Below are positions 58,147 through 64,000 of a stretch of 64,000 nucleotides of DNA, piece after piece. The position numbers and the translations under genes are program-made. The first letter of the stretch is position 1. Each line of letters opens with the position of its first letter. The DNA is taken from the NCBI RefSeq assembly GCF_905220415.1, contig NC_059549.1, forward strand, positions 8,432,001-8,496,000, read 5' to 3'. The notes under the pieces are model-generated. The model saw only the letters and a program-made list of their open reading frames with translations, did not search any database and was not told where the DNA came from. The DNA comes from Colias croceus (lineage: Eukaryota > Arthropoda > Insecta > Lepidoptera > Pieridae).

Positions 58147-59974
58147 GATTGTCGATAAAATGCACTAAGCTATCTAGAAAACTAAAACACATCTATGAAA
58201 TCAAATAGCATTCAAATCAATTGCGTAATTGAGTTAAAAATAGTTAAGGCTTTTTAATCAAATTAATAATCCAAACTCGTAACACATTCGATTCTGGGAA
58301 TTGATTCCGATAGCAGCCGCCTAACGAATAATTTATCACACTAACTGGCTAATTATCGTAATTGCTTAGTGGGAAACATTAGGGGTGAATGTCGTTTACA
58401 CTAAGGGAAACTATTTTATTGTATATTATATTTTGTGTTTCTATGTTGATATTTTCGTCGAATCGCGTCGACACGTATACGCTTCATTTGTCGTACTGAT
58501 ACAGATACAATAAATTTATAAGAAAAATTAGATCACAAAGAGTGAATAGCGTGGATATACAAAAAAAAAAAGAAAGAAATAAACAATTATTTCAAAACAA
58601 GAAAAATCAATTAATTAACATCGAACACATTAATACAGCGTCACATCCTATGTTATCCATATATGCAGTGCTAAACGCTACGACACGTGTTGAAAACGAG
58701 CTAAATAGTCCTATTGTTGTATGTGGGGTTAGTACTCAATGTTCTTAGGTTTTCACAGTCACTTGTATATATGCCCCAATTCCTTTTAAAAAGAACAATT
58801 TAATCCTAAATAAGATTTGCTTTAAATTAAGGCGTAGTTCGTAACAAAATAATGTCTAAAATCCCTTGTATTGCTTGGGAGCTTTTCTACCAAACAACGT
58901 GTAATTCCTTTTTAAAGACATTTCTTTTCAAAAGCAACATATGAATGAAATTAAAAATTTAAGCATACATTTCAATACGCTTTCAGCAAAGGATAGCAAT
59001 CGAGTGTTGCCATCTGCGCTGAATTCGAAATGTTTGTGGTTAACAGAAAATGTCTCTTAAGCTTCCGTTCATTTAGGGTTGCCAATTTCGGTTTGTAGAA
59101 ATATAAAATGTTTTGCATGGGTTTTTGATGAGTAAAATTAAGTAGTTTAGAAATAAAATATTATAGGTCTTTACGAATTAAATAAACGCTGAATTCTGCT
59201 GCACTAAACACTAGTTAAGATCGATTCCATTTAATTATTTGGATATTAAGATGTATTTAAAAGTTTTGTAATCATGTTCAATTTAATTAATAAGAATTAA
59301 AGACCTACCTTTTATAAATTTATATATCCTAACAACTATTTATTGTTATTAGTCGAACATCTATGAAATATAAAGCAATAATAAATAGATAAGTATTCTA
59401 TACGTATTCACATATTATCTCGCCTATAGTTGAAAAATAAATTAAGAATTTATCATCTCCAATTCCTTGTAATAACGCATAATAACTGTTCGCGTTATAT
59501 AAGACAATTGACAAACATTTACGTCAGCCCTATCAATATTCGATAGAAGTTCAATATATTCCACTCATCAAAAATAACTAGAGGATCAAACAAATCAATT
59601 TGAACTTTACGGTATTATAATAAGGATCAAAGTTGTTCGTGAATTCTTATCAAAATCAAATTGTAAGAAATCGCTTAGGCCATAAAGAAAGTTCATGCCA
59701 ATGGTTATGAAAGTATACAATAATAAATACAACGGGTATTGATTATATTTGGAAATAGCAGCTACTTACGAAGGAATTGTTTGCTAAGTTCTGCTCATTT
59801 ATCAAAACAGTAATTATCTATATTAGTTCGATTTGCATTGTTTCATCACGAATTCTGCGAATGGCAATAGTCTAGAAATTTAGATTCTACTAGATTCTAG
59901 GAGGTCGGCGCTAATGTGTAAATTGAGACTTTTGTTACATGCAATATAGTTAACATAATAGACGAATATGACAT
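58147..59974. other. Gene-free A+T-rich DNA
   Basis: Nothing supportable; the 68-codon frame at 58542-58748 starts with poly-lysine encoded by a poly-A run and has no further features. Confidence 0.4.
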
Positions 59975-60093
59975 GTAGAGCTGAACCGATTTCGATAATT
60001 CTTTTTTTATTATATTCCTTGAAGTACGAGGACGGTTCTTATGTAGAGAAAACCTAAATATGTACCACGGGCGAAGCCGGGGCGGACCGCTAG
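59975..60093 (+). mobile_element. Helitron-like 3' part
   Basis: CACGGGCGAAGCCGGGGCGG, ACCG and CTAG (60090-60093) then T; the same 3' end type as the copy at 15193-15380. 5' limit uncertain. Confidence 0.45.
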
Positions 60094-60701
60094 TAGAAAA
60101 TAAATTTAATGTAATCTCGAATTTCTTATTTGGTACGTACCTATTTTATTAACTGAATTATATTAGTAAAGCTTTTAAAAAATATTTTTCGATTTCCCGC
60201 TCTCTAATTTATAGGTAGGTACACGTTCTGCAAACTACGTGCTTAAAATACTAAGTTTTTTTCTTAGAATGTAACATCCTTGCTAATTTAAGATAAATAC
60301 CATTAAATTTAGCTCTTAAAAATCCTGCCCTGTAACATTTTAACCACCTACATTTAATATTATATTAATTATCTTTAACACTAATTTTATTAAACAAATA
60401 CATGAAATATTCTGGGTCCAATACATAAAAAGAGGCGTTGTCAAAATCGTAAAGGCGTAGTATAATAATAGAGATTCATATAAGTTATTAATTCACACTT
60501 AAATCATATCTGTCCATCCCACTCCCACTTATGGAATTCAGAAGTGACAAAGACTATAGTGTATGAAATATTGTACAATCGCGTGATACTGCTCTTATGT
60601 CAAGGTTAGTTGTGATTTTAGCCATAACAAGGTATTGTTTTAAATAATTACATGTTTTCTACTGGGTATAAGGCTACTGACAGCATGACTGAATAAATAC
60701 A

Positions 60702-60902
60702 TCTATACTAATACCTATTATAAACCTGAAGTTTGTTTGTTTGAATGCACTAATCTCAGGAATTACTGGTTTCCGATTCGAAAAATTATTTCGGTGTTAG
60801 ATAGCCCATTTATCGAGGAAGGCTAAAATATATCATCACGCTAAGAGCACAAGGAGCGGAGCAATGCGGGTAAAACGGCGGGGCACGGCTAGAATGAAAT
60901 AA
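60702..60902 (+). mobile_element. Short Helitron-like element
   Basis: TCTATACTAATACCTATTAT start after A60701, a TTTGTTTG tract, and a decayed hairpin GCGGGTAAAACGGCGGGGCA before CGG and CTAG (60899-60902). Unlike the better copies, the next base is A, not T. Confidence 0.45.
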
Positions 60903-63540
60903 ATGCGCTACCTACTTATCATTCTGTGCAATCCGGTATCTCAATACTCAACATAAAATATCTACAATATAACATAGGTAGATACATAAGTATTAAGTAG
61001 TTGGTAATACACAAAAACTTAAATTGCCGACTAACAAGCTAGAACTCGATAATTATATCGCATTGTACATTTATATATGCAATTCTAAATTACACGTTAA
61101 ATTGATTAAACACAACATAAACCGGGCATGTGTTTGCAAGAATTTAAGTCATTTTCATCAGTATGAATTATTTTACAGCTCCAAACATAGCGTTGTGGCA
61201 ATGCCAGTGTATTTATAAGGTTTTAATTCACGTATGCAACATTTCATCGTTAACGAGATAATATTGTGTAATTTAATTATTAAATGATGTTTTTATTACT
61301 TTTCTATTAATTATCTAATTTATGTAAAGACACAGACGTTTTATAGTCTTTTATATTTCTTTTTATAAATATTTAATAAATAAAAAACTGAAAATCGATA
61401 TAAAAGTAAAAAGCTTCTTGACAGGCAGCAAAACAGCAGCTGATTTAGAATAGTCCATTGCACTGGTAATAAAAAAGTTATATGTAGTATTCAATAAATA
61501 ATATATATTTTTAATAATATAGAATTTAATAATAGACAACAACTCACAGGTAAGCAAATACTAATCTGACATTCTATAGTTTAACGTTTAAAATATATAC
61601 TATAAAGTAGTTATTTATTATCCGCTTTAAAGGGTCTCCTACAAAAAAGTAAAAACCTTTTCACGTCGAAGATACAACAAATGCCAAGTTTTCTTTGAAA
61701 TACACTATAAATGTTACGGTATTTCAATTGATGTCAATAAGTATTGTTCGTGTCAACACTTCCTACGTTTGCGCAAAAATGTATTTTCTTTCCAAATAAA
61801 ATAATTCTATTTCAATGTCCATAAGTGAACCAAACTTTAATACAAGAGTAAGAAATAAGCAAGGCAAAGTTGCATTAAAATAATCTGTATCGTTCATACT
61901 ATCTTATAATAAAGACATTCACCTTCAGACAGCATATGCTAATTACCCGGAAAGAAAACCATTCATTGAAACAGATGTACAATGCATCTGCCCCACATCA
62001 CACATGCATGCCACAACGGTATAATTTACTCACAACATTAAATTTTATTTGCATCAATAAGATATCCCATATTTCATATAATCCACTCGTATTCCCTCTG
62101 AACTTATGCCAATTAATCGCTTTAAATGCTAATAAGTCGAAAGCCATTCACTTGACATCGATTGCATTCACAGAAACGCAGATAACTTTGATTATTCAAT
62201 GAATCAACCAAAGACGCTATGATAATATCCTGTCCTTATTTGCCGACCTCAACTATTTATAGTTGCAGTTATTAATGAAGCATTATTTCTACAGATAATG
62301 AGCTTAGTGTTCACTGTCGTACGTGTACTTTGTGCTACTTTTACTTATTTAAGAACTGTTATGAAATAAAGCGGATCAAGTGTCAGCTATTTTTAAAGGG
62401 ACGTAATAAATTTTAGACATGAGGGAAATTGGCGATCAATTTCATTCATCAGAGCGAAATAAAAAAACGAAAGAATGTTTTTTTAATGGTACTTTTCTAT
62501 AAACATGCAATTATTATTCCCAATTTGATTTCACAGTGCAGGGTAGTTCATATGTGAAGGCTTTTCATAGGGCAAAAGCCTCTTGATGAAAGAATGAATA
62601 GACAAATCGTAGGAAGGAACGTCTAATTTTCATAATGTGGAATGTTATTACATTTTACCATTGATATTGAAATATTCTATTGGCTATTCTGAAATTCATT
62701 ATCACATGGTTGATATAAGCCCAATTTTATTCCCACTGGAGAAAAACTGCACGCCTAGAGGGGCTAACAGATTTAACATGCCGTCGAAATTTTTTATTTC
62801 TAAAAATGCCCGTTCTCTCCAAATTCTGATCGATAAAGTGCAGGTAGTACGTTACCTAAAGGTAAATTGAAAAATAATTTTATTTCTGCCCGCCGTGCCC
62901 CTTTGTTCTCGTACTCCCGACTCTCCTTTTCACTCGTCTAATAATAAATTAGTCACTAAAAATCATGCAAAGTTTATTACTAATACGCCAAAAAAAGATT
63001 TTTATATAAGAATTTATACTTAATCTACTTCAAAGCAGGTGTATAAATTATACAGCAATGTGTAAACTAGGTGGCGAGCCAAAGCACCTTCCTTACAAAG
63101 GCAGGCGTCGTGGTGGCTAACTACTACTCAATTTACACTATATATTGGCAAACTTGTATGTACCATTGTGAAACTTTTATGTAACTGAAAACAGCTCTTA
63201 TGTATTCAACGTAAAGGCTTCTTATGTATTGTAAGGCACGTGAATAGCTCTGCTTGCTTTGCAATTAGAGCGTCATACTAAGAGTAGTCTCACGTGACCT
63301 GATTTTTTATGGTTGACGCAAGGCGTAATGACGTCGAAGAATATTATACATTGAGAAAATTCATTTGCACCTCTAAGTAACTCGCTGAAAGGAATGTTTA
63401 ATTTATTCTCGGAAATAGATTAAGAGCTTGACGTTTGCTTTTGTTATTGTTTAAATGTCGCCAATAAGAAGAAAAGTTTTTTATAGGTGTGTTTTCGTCG
63501 TGGAAATAGCTCATCTGGCGAGGTATCTATAAAACTTTTC
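60903..63540. other. Gene-free A+T-rich DNA
   Basis: Short frames at 61.0, 61.9 and 62.6 kb have no signal peptide, domain or splice context. No RNA gene seen. Confidence 0.4.
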
Positions 63541-63541
63541 T

Positions 63542-63608
63542 TATATAAGAGTGAAGCCTTAACACAGCCAGTCAGATATAATTCATTACTTGAACAGCGT
63601 CATAACAC
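63542..63608 (+). promoter_or_regulatory. Candidate core promoter (TATA plus arthropod initiator)
   Basis: TATATAAG starts at 63542. TCAG with its A at 63574 lies 32 bases downstream, the spacing known for arthropod TATA-TCAGT promoters. A GTGAGA donor-like site at 63609 would end a short non-coding first exon (63574-63608). No start codon is seen between, so any gene would continue past the right edge of the window. Pattern seen; function inferred. Confidence 0.3.
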
Positions 63609-64000
63609 GTGAGAATGGAAAACGTGTAAATGCTCCATACTTGCATTATGTGTGACTGTTACGTTTTCACATACTGTACCGCTAATTGAATTTTAAATTA
63701 TTTTAATAATACATACATTGATCTTGAAGCAAAGCATTGTAGTTGATTTTTGTCATGAAAACAAAAGAGTAGAGCCGCGGAAATTCCACAAGTTAGTTTT
63801 TGAAACACTGAAGTTGTTTCTAATCAAAATTTACAATTACAACATTCCTATTTAAAATTAATAATATAAATATAATTAGCGCTAAAGTTTGCAACATCAA
63901 TGGGTTGCCTCACATCCTAACGACGAACCACATTTGAAGGCCAACCGGTGTAGTACCACTACCAAATAAATATTTTGTAACACATACCTACATTTAGAAC
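63609..64000. other. Gene-free end of window
   Basis: No coding region seen; it could be intron of a gene starting near 63574. Confidence 0.3.

Overview
The window reads as A+T-rich nuclear DNA of an insect, most probably a moth or butterfly. The clues are a spliced calcitonin-like diuretic hormone (DH31) gene whose encoded peptide is of insect type, many short Helitron-like repeats with the hairpin ends common in Lepidoptera (core GCGGGCGAAGCCGCGGGC, then CTAG), and CR1/L2- and Jockey-type LINEs. No species is claimed. Only one conventional host protein gene and one tRNA can be supported. The rest is non-coding or built from transposable elements (TEs), several nested inside one another.

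Layout. 0.8-3.3 kb: the DH31 precursor gene (four coding exons, including a 21-nt micro-exon), with a perfect four-unit heat-shock-type motif about 0.7 kb upstream and a polyadenylation signal downstream. 4.26 kb: tRNA-Glu(UUC), followed by a twofold tandem duplication. 5-14 kb: A+T-rich DNA with short Helitron-like repeats and a hAT-type MITE at 9.74-9.95 kb. 14.54-18.02 kb: a foldback-type element with long inverted arms, tandem ~159-bp repeats in one arm and a perfect 9-bp target duplication; inside it are Helitron ends, a LINE fragment and a tRNA T-arm-like minihelix. 21.27-24.0 kb: a DNA element with terminal inverted repeats (TIRs) and the tail of an HKFL/GHTH-type ORF, apparently split by a decayed Tc1/mariner copy.

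29.3-39.8 kb: a four-layer nest on the minus strand. A CR1/L2-like LINE (A) holds (i) a 1.16-kb TIR element and (ii) a 5'-truncated second LINE (B, ORF1 tail plus endonuclease and reverse transcriptase). LINE B is in turn split by a 1.51-kb TIR element with a perfect 8-bp target duplication and fragments that look P-element-like (a THAP start and a transposase C-terminus).

46.17-55.52 kb: two nearly identical 3.06-kb Helitron-like elements in opposite orientation, separated by 3.2 kb. Each carries a ~0.6-kb minisatellite and an intact, spliceable two-exon reading frame of 104 codons that I do not recognise. This is the strongest candidate for something undescribed. 55.5-64 kb: mostly gene-free DNA with Helitron-like repeats, one exon-like ORF at 57.5 kb, and a TATA/initiator pair near 63.55 kb that could start a gene lying mostly beyond the window.

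The genes do not form an operon or a pathway. DH31 is an independent neuroendocrine gene. The TE proteins (endonuclease, reverse transcriptase, ORF1 protein) would have worked together in target-primed reverse transcription when intact, but every copy here is interrupted or frameshifted.
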